Below are positions 51,501-64,000 of a stretch of DNA of 64,000 nucleotides, piece after piece; position 1 is the first letter of the stretch, and each line of letters opens with the position of its first letter. The position numbers were made by a program, and so were the translations under genes. This DNA comes from Aphis gossypii (lineage: Eukaryota; Arthropoda; Insecta; Hemiptera; Aphididae), in contig NC_065530.1 in assembly GCF_020184175.1 (NCBI RefSeq), forward strand, positions 1,736,001 to 1,800,000, read 5' to 3'. Below the pieces are notes generated by a model, which ran no database searches, had not been told where the DNA came from, and saw only the letters and a program-made list of their open reading frames with translations.

Positions 51501-54109
51501 GTTGTGTATAATAAAATGTTATAATGTGACATTTTTTACATCAAATATATACACATGACACTTTCAACTCTATCCAAATCGTTATATATTATTAAAATTA
51601 CATAGTTTGAAATTCACCATCAACCTGGGTGAACTCAAAGAAACAGTTATTACAACCGTCGTCGAATATACTGTAAAGTACTTATAAAACTATATAAATA
51701 ATATATAAAAGTTGTAAACCAAATATGTCTTTTTATTGATATAATGACTTATTAAAATTATTTAGTGTTCAAACCGCATCTACAGAAAACTTATCCATAT
51801 GGAATATAATATATTATATTTATCCTTCTTAGATAATAATCCTATAGGAATATCGTAATTAAATCTTCTAAATAGTTCAAACTGTGTTACAGCGCATTTA
51901 ACATCATATTATAATGTCCTTCGTGTACCTATCTAACTCTCTTTTAAACATGTAAACATTTTAATTTCAATATAGTATACCTATATAATTAAAGAAATTG
52001 CTTATATTTTAAGTTAAAATATTATCAGCGCGTACAGCATGCATTCATTCTATACTGCAATGTCGCAAAATCTCACTTTTATTAAAGCATATTTTACATA
52101 GTAATTTACATTTAGAGTTATTCCGCCGTGTCCTTGAACTAATCCGTAGTGTAATAATCTATTACTACTTATATTACATTATGAATACATTAACAAATCA
52201 AATCAAACGCACTAAAGTACTGAAATTCAAGACCACATTTGGTCCGACGACGATGACCCATATAATATGTTTCTGATATATTTCTATTCACATACGATTA
52301 TTATTTTTCATTGGCAGATGTCCTGCAGGCAGGTACGCGTTTTATTTTTATTCTAACACTGTTTTGCTCCAACGAGGCAAACGTTTGCGTTAAATCAAAT
52401 ATGCGAACGAGATTTTTGGTAGATTGCTGTGTTAATCAATATAGCAATAATACGTCGGCGCAGCATATGCATGGGAATAATATAATTTATAATATTTACT
52501 TATCAATACCGTGGTTTATGCCCACGATTGGATTAAATAAGGCCTTTATTATATTTTATTTCCCGCGCTAAACGACTGTATATTAACTCAACGCGGATGT
52601 ATGATTATGTATAAAACTGCTTCAGGAGATGCAAGGTCTTCGACATTTTATTAATATATACACGTGGCCAGTTTTTTTTACTTGGTCTCACGAAATTCTC
52701 GAGGACCACTTGCGTAATGAGATTATGAGAATAAACATTATTAAAAAATAAACAAATCGATTTCCGGTTGAAGTAACGAAGTATACCTAACTGAAGCTAA
52801 TAGTCGTGTAAAACGATTAAGTTTTTCTTTATAAACTTATTTATGTCTGTTTTAATTTTAAATTAATGGAATATTTTTTAATCATTGAAATTCTTCGTTG
52901 TGAATTTAAAAAAAAGTAGTTTTGAATAAATTGGTTGGTTTTCTGATTTTGAACATAATATAAGTAGTATAATAGTGTGCTATTTCCAAACTATAACTAT
53001 AACTATAGGTTTCTTAAAGAAATAAATCCTATATTAGAGTATAATATATTATATGTGTTTCCTACGTCATATTTTTTTCATCGGGTAAGGAAGCGTCAAT
53101 GTATTACATTTCTGACAATATTATTGAACTTTTTACGATTTTTTTTTTTTTTACAGAGTTGATCCAAATACTTGCAAATATATATTCTATTCTTTGCAAT
53201 TTTAACAAGATGGGTATTACGGTAGACAAAAAATATTTTTATCAAAAATACAAATATGCTTACTTATTTTCCAAATCAATTTAAAAGGTTTGGTTTCTAA
53301 TAAAAGTTTATATTGCATTGACAATAAACAAAGCGTTAAATCAAACATTTGTACATTATAGAGTAGTTTTGGAAAGTAACTATTTCTTATATAGATAACT
53401 CTATGTAGTATTTACTAAAATGGGAAGACTTGATCATTTATATTTTATAGTTTATGTACCACAAAATAAAACTCTGAATGTAAATAATGTGATACCTATT
53501 TAAAGAGGTTTTGACTATAGTTGTTTATTAGTATCGTATACCGAATACAGAATTCTATCTATTATATTATTATTAATATTAATAAAGTATGTATAAATGA
53601 TTAGTACTTTCCATATTTAAATCATGCATGTGCTTTTCTAATATTACAATAAAAATTCAAAGATACTGCTAATATTTAAAGTGTAATTATATCATAACTT
53701 ATATATTTAATCATTTGTAAATATTATAAATTAAGTAAAATAGATTGTAGGTAATATATTTTTTCTAATCTAACTGTGGTCTTGAAAATTTAAGTAGGCG
53801 TACTTGTCTAATGTAATATTATAGAAACTGTTTAGAAGAATGTTTTTTTCGGATTTAAAACACATAAGGCTAGTTAAATCTACAATTACATTAAACCAAT
53901 TAGATGCGTATGATCTTTTTTAAACATAAAAAATAATGAACATAGTCAAATAATGATTTAACTAAATTTTCCACCAGAATGCAAATTATTATAATTAAAT
54001 TAAATGCTATTTGTCTCTATTCTATGAAAATATAGGTATTTAAATTCAACACAATAGCTTATATAATACAGTAGAACCAATTTTAAGTTATTAGTTATCC
54101 TTTAACCTT

Positions 54110-54140
<31 letters not shown>

Positions 54141-56149
54141 ATAAAACTATAAAATAATAGCCCTTTTTATGTTTCAATTTTGTGATGACACTTTTTAACT
54201 TTTTTCAATTTTTTTCACGAATAACCCCCTGAGTGTTACCACGTAACTTAATTTTTTTTTTGTTTAATGGGAGAGAGAGGGAAGAATTATATTTAAAGGT
54301 TACGGGTTTAGCGAATCATTTAAATAATTTAACGAATTTTTTTTCACAAGTTTGTACCAAATGAGCCTATTAGTGATATTTTATTTTATGCAAAGTTAAG
54401 TGATGTAGATTTGAAAAAAACTGTTTCTCACATGGACAATTATAAGAGGCATTTTTTAGAGTTGGAAAATCTGACAATTAGGTAAGTACACAAAATAAAA
54501 CTTTAAATGCGGTATACTATTATCTGTATTTGTTTTATGTGTTACCTATTACCACATTTTAATTTTTAATTTTAAAATAAAATTATCAATCTTAAAATAC
54601 ATAATATAAAAATATAAATAATATTTTTATCTCTAAATGTTATAGTTTATTAATTCGCTCTAATAACATAAAATTGGGTGTGTTGAACTAACATTTCCTA
54701 TTTATATACAAAAACTAAATGTCATCATCAACGATTTCTTTAATGAAAATTAAAGAAATAAATAATAATTTAAATTTAAAAAATGAATATTAATATTGTG
54801 TTGTAGATAATATGTTAGTGTATAGTTGTAAAATTATTAATGTATTTATAATAGGATGTTTGTCATATTTATCATTGTCTTTATTTCATAATTGTTAAAC
54901 GTTTGATTTTGTTTGTGATGACATACCTAATCGTGTAATAGACTATGTGGGATTTCCAAAACTAATGACAACTGACTGGTAATGTATATAAAATAATGCA
55001 CATGATTATTGATTAGATACCTACAACGTATAATATACTATAAATTCAGCAAAACTATACAAATATGTTGTAATCACCAATCTTGTGCTTCTAGAGAAAT
55101 TCATAAAGATAATCTGGTGCTTGTTGTAGTGCTGGCAAGGAGGGATTGACGTTGATACCATATTTTAGGAATACTTTAAAATTTAAAGTTTTGAACGAAA
55201 CAACAAAATGTGTAGTATCCTTTAAAAATATTATTATAAAATCTTAAAAAGTGCACGTAAAATAATTTTATGTTGCTGTTATAACTTACAAAAAAACATT
55301 AAGAATACTTAAACATTTTGTTTGCTAGACTTTATACGTAAATCACAATAAACATTTTTATAAATATTGTTTTGGATGACCAATAACGTAATTAAATTTA
55401 TTATAAATATTTAAAATAAATGTATTTCAAAATTTATTCCTAAAAATTACAGGTAAAATATCACTATACAATATAAATGAATCTAGTTTTTATTTTTTCC
55501 GTGTACTACATAGGTATGTCATTTATTGTGAAATAATAATATATTACATTATTTATAAATATTATAATTTATAATTATAAATAACTGACATTTCAGTAAG
55601 TTTAACTGAAACAAAAAAAAAAAATAAATAATATTTTAAAATGTCTGTCTGATTTGGCGTAAAAATGTATAGGTGAATTTTATCATATATACTATAACTA
55701 CTATAATATTATTTAGTGATTTTAACAAAATATTATGCTGTCACATAGACTCTTTTTAAAATTTGTTAGTAACTTCATTGTAAGAAATATATAATCAAAT
55801 CAACTTTTTGTTTTTTTTTCGTGTCAATATTATAGATTTATATTCACACTTTAATTTGCGTTTACATTAACAGAATATGTTAAGGTGTGAATAGTATTTA
55901 TAGAAATAAATAATACATATAATTAAAATATTTAAATTTAAAATAAAGATAATTCAATAAATATTCGAATAAGGCTAGAAATCAAGAACTAACTGCACAT
56001 AGTCCAAATATGACATAATTCTTTTTGTTTATTGGCGATCTATTTGTGAAAAAAAAAAATGTTAATAAATAAAATTAGAACGTCATAAATCATAATATAA
56101 ACAATGTTATATCGATTATCTACTAGTAATAACTGCGTGACTGCTACGG
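48551..56149. other. Non-coding AT-rich DNA
   Basis: No coding features. A GC-richer patch at about 52200-52760 (with GCAGGCAGGTACGCG near 52327) contains an 86-residue ORF without motifs. A TA/TG microsatellite lies at 54108-54140. The rest is AT-rich with short A/T runs. Confidence 0.6.
54108..54140. repeat. (TA)n(TG)n microsatellite
   Basis: About six TA units followed by about nine TG units. Confidence 0.95.
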
Positions 56150-56450
56150 ACTGCAATAGCTGCTGATGTGTTGTCGTGCACTTACTAACGATGACAGAGA
56201 CTCAGACGAGTGCAACGGCAGAAATGAATAGAGGCCATTGGCTTGTGCTCGGCCAACGATATGACGGGGTAAAAGTTCGGTGAAAAATCACAGTGATCAC
56301 TGGATATGTTTCATGTCCAAAACGTTGTTTTGGCCCAGAGGTCATCTACAATTGAGTTTGAAGTCGGAAATGCTGCGGCTGATTACGAACACGTCAGTCA
56401 CGTCTTACAACCAGCCGCAGCGTCACTTGTTCTACACAGTAAGGTTAAAT
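56150..56450. promoter_or_regulatory. GC-rich island with a perfect 10-bp hairpin
   Basis: Isolated GC-rich patch. GCTGCGGCTG at 56372-56381 pairs perfectly with CAGCCGCAGC at 56412-56421 around a 30-base loop that itself contains ACGT...ACGT. No ORF of note and no tRNA-like boxes. It could be a regulatory element, a small structured RNA or a decayed mobile element. Confidence 0.3.
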
Positions 56451-56489
56451 TAGGTGTACACTATACATCATAATTTTTCGAAATAATAC

Positions 56490-56815
56490 TTCAATTTAAA
56501 ACTTCAGGGTAGGTAAAAAAAAGTGATGAAAAAACGGGAATTTTACGTAAAACTAGTTTTCAACATAATCAAATTTTTTATTTTTTATACTGTTATTGTA
56601 GCTCAAAAACAAACCACTTTAAATACTTGAAAAATTAACCAAATATTTTATATTTGCGTTATTTATACACGGTTATATAGAGTTGAGTTTTCAAAATATT
56701 CTGGATTTTTGTGTTTTATTTATAGACAACTGAAATTTTCGATTTTTCTAAATATCAATAAAAAAATTTTAAATGCCCAAAAAACCTTGAAAATGTTTTA
56801 AAAAATCTTTATTAT
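56490..56815. repeat. Probable old interspersed repeat
   Basis: Contains GGGAATTTTACGTAAAACTAG and TTTTCAACATAATCAAATTT, phrases that look like a common aphid repeat. This rests on general familiarity only; no second full copy is visible in the window. Confidence 0.25.
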
Positions 56816-57205
56816 CCCTATCCCTAGATAAAATAATTTGTTCACTACTGAATATAAATGTATTATTGTGGGCTGTGGCTAAACCATACATTATAAAAAT
56901 AATATATAACTACGAAATTCCAACACAATATTAAAAATATAAGCTTTAACGTAAATATGACCTAGTGCAATACAATTTATAAGTACACTCAATATATTAG
57001 TCAGGTACATATTAATATATTATTGTATAGTATTATGTTTATGGGTATAATTGGTAAGTACTCTATTGACTATATTATCTCTTCGTTTTCGCAGTTTGCG
57101 GATAAATAGGTACCTAGATGTTAAATACTCTGTTGTGTAATTATATAGTCTTCTACAGCTTCTGTTGCAATCGCTGTATATAATGTTTGCTTTGATATAT
57201 CATAC

Positions 57206-57226
57206 ATATATATATATATATATATA
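57206..57226. repeat. (TA)n microsatellite
   Basis: About ten TA units. Confidence 0.9.
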
Positions 57227-57499
57227 GGTACTATAATCCTCAATTTTTAAAAATGTTATCATATTATTCTGATCGTCGAATCATATTATGTTATTATTAG
57301 GTATAATTTCACCATATTATACCTACTATATGTACCTTTAATCGTAATACACTACTATTATTATAATATATAAGTGCTTACACTCAAAATTATTGCCGAA
57401 TACCAATTATAATGTAGTTGATTTAAGTTTAGATTTGATTGATCTAAAATAGATAAGTTTTAACCTAGTTCTAATCTAACCTTGGTTGAATCATATTTT

Positions 57500-57740
57500 A
57501 GTCCGTGGCGTGGGTGTTATTCACATAGATCTCATGTAGAAATTCAAATTTTCGGCTTCAAAAAAAAAAAAAAAAATTAGGTTTCACTAAAATTTTCTTT
57601 TGTAATAACTTCTTTGTGGCAATTACGAATAATTGAAAAAAAATTTGAGTCAAATCGCCCCAGCCGTTCGCTCAATTGATGAATTAATATATATTTTTCA
57701 CACCATTTTTCTATACATAGATTCGGAGACTATATGGATA
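57500..57740. repeat. Probable tail of a non-autonomous DNA element
   Basis: Contains AAATCGCCCCAGCCGTTCGC followed by TCAATTGATGAATTAATATA, a phrase recurrent in insect interspersed repeats, and a GGCGTGGGTGTTATTCACAT block at its left. Boundaries and class are not determinable here. Confidence 0.35.
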
Positions 57741-57868
57741 TAAATAAACAAAATATAATAAAACACATACATTGGCTAATAAATATAATTTAAAATATAA
57801 ATTGAATTTGGGATGGATGTAACATAATTGTCAGAATCGGTAGGTATGTTTTAGTTTTAGATTACCAT

Positions 57869-58130
57869 TTACCAGAATCTTGCTACTTCAATAGAATTTG
57901 GAGTTAATGACAGAAGATCTTTCTTCGAAGAGATAAATGTGCAGCTTTGGTAGTTCAGTAGGTGTTCTATGTCTTGTTCCATACAACGCTCTTGCGGAGT
58001 TGTCTTGAAGGATGCCCCATTTCTTTAGGTTGTTTTTAGATCTGCCACTCCTACTCTAGGTCTATTTGGATCTCCAGATTAACAAGTCTATAATTCGTGC
58101 CCTGCTGATAGCAGTTCTGCTGGTTCAAAT
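57869..58130 (-). pseudogene. 3' end of a non-LTR retrotransposon (LINE) ORF2, broken
   Basis: On the minus strand an open stretch ends at TAA (57869-57871): residues EQDIEHLLNYQSCTF, then SSKKDLLSLTPN, then SIEVARFW-stop. Upstream in another frame lies RSGRSKNNLKKWGILQDNS, preceded by two stops. This order (LNRxRTG-like, then N-L-x-K-W-G, then ...EHLL...C, then the EVARFW end) is the C-terminal region that follows the reverse transcriptase in jockey/RTE-like LINEs. A frameshift in the Cys-rich link and internal stops mark it as dead. The clade is uncertain. No reverse transcriptase core is present, so it is a 5'-truncated copy. Confidence 0.7.
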
Positions 58131-58986
58131 CTAATTTAAATAATAATAAAAATAATTTATAATTTTAATTTAATTCAGTACTAATCGATGTAGGAACAAT
58201 ATTTTTCTTTATCCTAGCTTTTTTTTGTTAAGACAAATATATTCGATGATTTCCATACACACAAACATACAACATATAACTCACGAAAGTTTTTTTGTGA
58301 TTTGAGACTATTACAATTTTAAATTGTGATGGTATTTTTACTCACACATAATTATTATTCATTTTAAATAACTAAACGAAAAAATGTATTTTCAAAAATT
58401 TTAATTAAAAAGAATTTTATATTTAATAGCTGATTCGGCATGGTGTTGCCGTGAAAAAATAAATAATAATTAAAAATCCGTTTTTTTGCATTCACATATT
58501 AAAACTTAATTTTAACTTTAAACACTACTACAATTTATTATCTATCTCACAAATGTTGTTGTATTATATTGGACATACGTAAATTTATTACGTAATTTAT
58601 GTAAATTGAATAACAATTAAAAAAAATTTAAATAATTTATACTGAATAATCAAACATGCATAGATACCTACTAGGTAAATTTGTTATTTTCATTTCTCAG
58701 TAACGATTACCCCATAAGGCTATAATTGTTTCTGTTTAATATGTTCTATCCATACATATTATAAACAATATAAACATGGAATAATAATTAAACTATTTAA
58801 ATTATTATTATATATTATAATTTATATTAAACTTTTACAACATTTACTTATTTCATATATGTATTTTATACAAATTTGCTTTTAAATAGGTAGGTATATT
58901 ATTTTATAATAATTGATAATTTTTAACATGCAGAAATAGTGTGAAATATCTTGATAGTACAATTTAATGAGTGCTTATAAAATATA
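58131..58986. other. Non-coding AT-rich DNA
   Basis: No supported gene, RNA gene or bounded repeat. Confidence 0.6.
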
Positions 58987-59130
58987 CTAGGTGTCACCCG
59001 CGTGCATCGCCACCATGGATAGTTGTTTGCAAATTGTGGAGCTGTTTCTTTGTCTTTATGTCTTATAGTTATTTTAATCATAAAATGCTTTAAAGTGTAC
59101 ACTGTACCTACCTTATACCTACGCAAAATA
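58987..59130 (-). mobile_element. Possible Helitron 3' terminus
   Basis: Read on the minus strand, GATGCACGCGGGTGACACCTAG runs to the CTAG at 58987-58990 followed by T. Helitrons end in CTRR after a short GC-rich hairpin and insert before T. The GC-rich block GGTGGCGATGCACGCGGGTG stands out from the AT flanks. The 5' end was not found and the hairpin is imperfect. Confidence 0.4.
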
Positions 59131-59399
59131 ATAATAATTTAAGGTGTTTATAAATTCTCATAAATATATTATATTAATAATATAATATATTGTATTCTTA
59201 AGAATATATTTTTTCTCACATTAGTAATATCATTATTCTTACTCCCGGAAAATATGTCTATCTTTATCTAACACGCGCTCAACTTAAGAATTAAGACGTG
59301 TTTTTTTCCAACCTACCGATTAATACAGTCTACTTGAGAATGGCCAATCCACATTTTTAATATTAAAATATAGGTTAGGTTAAGTTGACTATAGGTAAC

Positions 59400-59930
59400 C
59401 CTAGGTAGTAACCATAGATCTCAAGTACACATGAAGACAAATTTAAATCTGTTTTCAGAATTCTTATCGCTTCACTGTATCAATCAGTACATAGGACAAA
59501 AAACACGTCTGAATTCTTATGTTGCGAGTGTGTTAGACAGACAGGAAATCACCGTCACGAATCCCCTTAAACAACTACAATTGGGCATGACATTCTGTGG
59601 GTTTTCGCATCATACCTACCTACAGCCAATCAGCACGCTACTGACTTACTATTCTACTTTCTATTGGTTATTATTATTACTGGATGCATTTTAACTTATT
59701 TTAGCTACTCGAGTCTCAAGATTAAGTACGTCAGTCGTAGTTAGAATACAGTGATCAATACTTCAAACCCCGCAGGACCGTTCAATGTTCAAAGCACCAA
59801 ATAGTTGACACATCTCATATAAGTCGGCAATAATAATCAATTCATCGTCGATTCTATATAGGTACACATTCTGAGCCTCTGAGATGGATCGTGGCGATTG
59901 CTTAACTGTGCGCTTTAAATAGTTATTTTA
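59400..59930. other. GC-richer block with an 87-residue ORF, unassigned
   Basis: A + strand ATG frame at 59431-59694 reads 87 residues through GC-richer sequence. It has no recognisable motif, no codon bias visible by eye and no splice-site context. The block may be an old mobile-element fragment. Confidence 0.2.
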
Positions 59931-62900
59931 ATATATTATAATACATAAGTATACGTAGAATGTAGAAATTCAAATTTTTATTAACTTATTTTGTGTAACT
60001 TAATATTATGTTCCTTTTTCAAAATAAATTAAATATAGATACACATACTGTTACTACAAAAACAATGAACATATAAATATGTTTCATTTGTTCCTTAACA
60101 AAAGTGGTACTAAAATCTCCGGCAAACTGTCAGGTATAAGTGTATAACAGTAAAACAATTGGTGACGATACGTTAAACGGTGTGGATTTGTATTTTGTAT
60201 GCATGATAAAAAAATCAGGACTTGCTTTTATAGTATTGATGATAGTTTTATAATACATATAAAAATAGAATTTATTAATAGTTTTTGATATTTGTGGTTA
60301 TTATTTGTTTAATATTTCGTGTTACCATTTCAGTGAAACACCTGTTTAAATATATTATTTCTATAAGGTATTGGGAAAAAAATAACTTGACGAGACAATT
60401 ATAAAATTACATAATTAATAAGTTATTGCTTATCGTGAAAAGAATTCAACTAGTTAAGTTAGAAGTTATTTCTAAACAAAATAACTCATAAGTAATGTAA
60501 TTTAGTTAAAAGTAACTTAATTTTTTAACTCGTTAATGCCTATGATGATTAGATTCGCAAATTAGTATATATTTATAATTGTTTATATATCATATTATAA
60601 TATTATTAATATGTTGTGGTACATTCTTTATTTTTTAAGAAATCAACTATTAAAACATAATAATTAATAATGTTATGTACCTACTGCCTGTAGATTTATC
60701 TATTACCTTCAACCTTGTTAATTTCGGTTTCAGAACAAGGTTTTTCTATAAATGCAGGAAGAACAGTAAACTAGATCTAATCTAGATTATTTTCAGTAGA
60801 TGTGAATATAATAATACGCATCATGTGATTCCCAAAACTTGTTTTTTTCCGTGTACTACATGGAAGTATATAATAACTACATTGGTAGGTATTATTATTT
60901 AAAAACTTAAATTTTACGTATATTTTTTATTGATAAATTTTTGTAACTGAAGTTTTTTCTAACCTAACCTTATCATAAGATATATTAAATGATATTATTC
61001 TACTTTTTTAAATTTTAGGTTTAAAATAGACTGACTACATTTTTAACAAAGCAGATAATTTACAAACTCGCATAGTTATATTTTATATATTTACAAAATA
61101 ACTAAATTGTAAATAGACAGTTAAACAATATAATTAATAAATAAATTATTAACTTAATTGCTTAATTTTTTAATTTACATATTATATAACTAATAAATTA
61201 GTAACTAAAATATTTTAATAAACGATTTGATTTGGAAAAATAACAAAAATGCTGAATATAGTTCAAATTTATGTTACATTATAAAAATAAAAATTAAAAA
61301 GCAGTGTTTTTACAATTAAGAAAACTGGCAAATAACTATATATTTATGTATAGAGCCACAGAAATAATGTAAAAGTAAATAGTTTTATAGTAATTTTAAG
61401 TAAACTATTTAATCACCAATAAAATTAGGGGCGGATCCAGAAATATATCAAGAGGGGGAGAGGCGGTAATACGATACGTAACGTTGAATATAACTAGTAT
61501 TTCTCACAAGTCACAATGTAATAAATTTGTATATTATAATGAGCTCAAGGGAAGGGTATTTACCCTATTATCCCCCCATTCGATCTGCCATTGGATAAAA
61601 TATTAAAATATTTATACTTATAGTTATTGTAAATAGTTTATTGATTCTTTAAAAATATATACGTTAAATACTTATTGTATAAACGTAGAATAAATATAGG
61701 TGCCATGTAAATATTTATTATTCGGTACCTAATAATTATTTTTATTTTATTTATCAGGTTATTAACATTTTCCAGTAAAATGGCTATTTCTCTTACCGAG
61801 GATTTATAAAATAAAATAATGTTGCATCATAAATACATTTTTATGTATTACATAATATGTATGCTTTTTAAGATCAACTTGTATGCATTTTTGAGATAGT
61901 TAATATAGATTAACTGTTATATAATAAAGCGACGAAATGAGTTTCACTTGTTTTCTTGATATAGCCATGAGTGATATTTAAGATATCTTGTACATAAATG
62001 CATAATTTTTATTTATTTTTTTTTTTATTGAAAAACGGGCTGTGGCTTAATGCAGTAAGTATGGATAAGTTATAAATACAACATATTAAATAATAATTAT
62101 ACAAAGCAAAAAGTTACAGGTTTGTATAGAATTAATTTAAAAAAGAAAATGATGGATTCTCGTTGGTTATGCATAATGTATAAAATATACAAGTAAATAA
62201 TAATGATTTGAATTTATAATTTATTTTATTCCTACTTTAATCAATTCAAATTTTTTGAATACTCATCGTATAGTCTTAACTTTACTAACTATAGTTTATG
62301 ACGTTTATATATTATTTAAAATTAACTATTGTGCTTATAATAATAGTCTAACAATTATAGATTTTTAAATGTAGGACATACTAGGTGCATTAGGTATAAT
62401 TATACGTAATTGCAATGCAATATAAATAAATAAATTTGTATTATTTTGTTCTATACCTATTTTTAAAAATTTTCTTCAATTAAAACTTTTTACAAACAGT
62501 ATTTTTTTTTTTTTTTTTTGTCATAACTATTTGACTAGTTTTGTGTGCACGTCATTATCTACTAGTTTAATAATGTCTTTAGTTTAAAAAAAAATTACTT
62601 GAAAGTTGAAAGAATTTTGTATTTTCATATTACGATTCCTATTTTTCTTATAGCGTATATTATAATAATAATTTTGAGATTTTTACAAATCGATATACCT
62701 AGTTTTTTAGTGCGTTTAAAACTACATTTTTTCAAGGTTTTAAGGTTTTTTATGTATTAAATGCATAGCGCTTATGTTTAAAATAAATAATACATAGTAT
62801 TTTTTAATACCATTTTATTATTATAACAATTTTTATAATAATGTTCGTACATAATGTAATATCCTATGTTATGATAGTTGTTTCCAAAATATTTCTAAAT

Positions 62901-64000
62901 TATCGTTGAAATTCTGAAAATATAAAATATTAGCAATAATATTTCATATTTGTAACTGAATACTAATAATACTACGATATTTCATAATATCATATCGAAA
63001 ACTAGATGAATATAGAACATATTTTAATAATATTTATATTGTTAAAATAATAAAATTATCTACTGTGCAATGGAATACTTCTGCAATGTTTTTACAATAT
63101 TAATTTGTAACTTGTAATGTTACACTTGATGTTACATTTGTAGACTTGTAGTGTAATTGCAATGAGTTTGGAGCTGCTTATGTCTCAAAAAAGTAACTTC
63201 AATCGTAATATGAATACAATGCTTTACCCTAATATTCCATGCATATTACTGTATGTCTGTATATCATCCAAATTTGTCAAAATCGTGAACATTTTTTTTA
63301 TTATAAATAATTTTGCAGTTAAAACGTATGACAAATAGTACAAATAGCTAAGAACTGAAAATTTAATACAAGATTTTCCATTAATTTGGCTTACAATAAT
63401 TATAAAAGAAGTTGAGCTTTGGCCAATTAAAAAATAAATATCTAAAATTTAAATTTTTACTTGATACTCAAATCAAAAAATATTTTTTTATTTGTTATAA
63501 TTTAAAAACGAATAACCATCATAGGTTAAATATAGTTTAAATTGTCATCATATGTTTTTACTATAACATTTCTTAAACGTATAGTAAAATTTTCAATATA
63601 TTTTTAACTTTTTTGAGGTATTTAAAAACATTCGAATTTACGATATGTTTTCAAGATATATCATAGTGTTTTCTATGGAATTGAATTAAAAAGTGAAGCA
63701 AAAACCTACAATAATAGTTTATGAACATTATTTAAGTTACCTATAGAATGTTGATAAATTTCCTCAAAATTATGGACATTTACAATTTATTTTGTATAGT
63801 TAAATTAATATAATTTTTAACAAGCATACATTATGTAATCAATTTTAAAGTTTAATAAAAGGTTAGCTAGGTTAGGTTTAACACGCCATAGAACCATACA
63901 CAGAGACTAACTCGATGATTTTTTTTTAAATTTAAATTGAATTATTGTTTTAATAAAATATTATCTTCTTATTTTCTCGATAAGTCGACTGGCGATTCGA
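59931..64000. other. Non-coding AT-rich DNA, downstream flank
   Basis: No coding features apart from the MITE at 61428-61594. A long poly-T run lies near 62501-62519. Confidence 0.65.
61428..61594. mobile_element. Short MITE with GGGGCGGATCCAG end
   Basis: The left end GGGGCGGATCCAGAAAT followed by GAGGGGGAG is a widespread arthropod DNA-transposon terminus. The right end, reverse complemented, is CCAATGGCAGATCGAATGGG then GGGATA, a diverged match. About 167 bp, no ORF. Confidence 0.5.

Noticed and set aside
58118..58138. tRNA B-box-like GGTTCAAATC
   Set aside because: No A-box at the right distance and no cloverleaf; it falls at the edge of the LINE remnant.
59370..59410. GGTTAGGTTAAG, similar to the insect telomere repeat TTAGG
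   Set aside because: Only one or two imperfect units; not a telomeric tract.
59431..59694. 87-residue + ORF
   Set aside because: No recognisable domain or splice context; probably chance or a mobile-element fragment.

Overview
The window looks like nuclear DNA from an aphid (Hemiptera: Aphididae). It is very AT-rich, full of homopolymer and AAT/TA microsatellites and of the words TACCTA/TAGGTA, and has no dense coding. The one clear gene is split by GT-AG introns and is of insect type. The aphid assignment is an inference from composition, repeat style and gene architecture, not from a search.

The only protein-coding gene I can support is on the + strand: an ELO-family very-long-chain fatty acid elongase. 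Its CDS lies in seven exons between 37266 and 40758 and gives a 354-residue protein with all the diagnostic ELO motifs. A 3' UTR of about 1.4 kb probably ends after the poly(A) signal at 42146. The 40-nt 5' UTR piece before the ATG begins at a splice acceptor, so at least one non-coding first exon lies upstream. The best candidate is the GC-rich, promoter-like island at about 12640-12916, which ends in a strong donor; this would imply a first intron of about 24 kb. Reading through the exon 6 donor gives a second, 265-residue ending whose last four residues (KKCK) form a KKXX-type ER retrieval signal, with a poly(A) signal shortly downstream. The long ending has no such signal.

The rest is non-coding and made largely of old mobile elements. 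They are: a deleted pogo/Tigger-like element (47642-48548) with perfect TIRs, TA target duplication and frameshifted helix-turn-helix remnants, carrying a nested snap-back MITE; a hAT-like MITE (46077-46379); a Tc1/mariner-like MITE (7249-7699); a MITE family with CAGAGTGATT-type ends in three copies (1767-2424, 11552-11939, 21283-21455); further short inverted-repeat elements (33230-33429, 61428-61594); a minus-strand LINE C-terminus (57869-58130); a possible Helitron end (58987-59130); and a dispersed repeat in three copies near 12.0, 23.8 and 42.5 kb.

Several GC-rich islands stand out from the AT background (12.6, 18.8, 21.7, 25.3, 33.4-34.8, 36.1, 52.2, 56.2 and 59.4 kb). Those between 12.9 and 37.2 kb would lie inside the putative first intron and are candidates for alternative promoters, enhancers or non-coding exons. 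I found no rRNA, tRNA, CRISPR array or prokaryotic operon.
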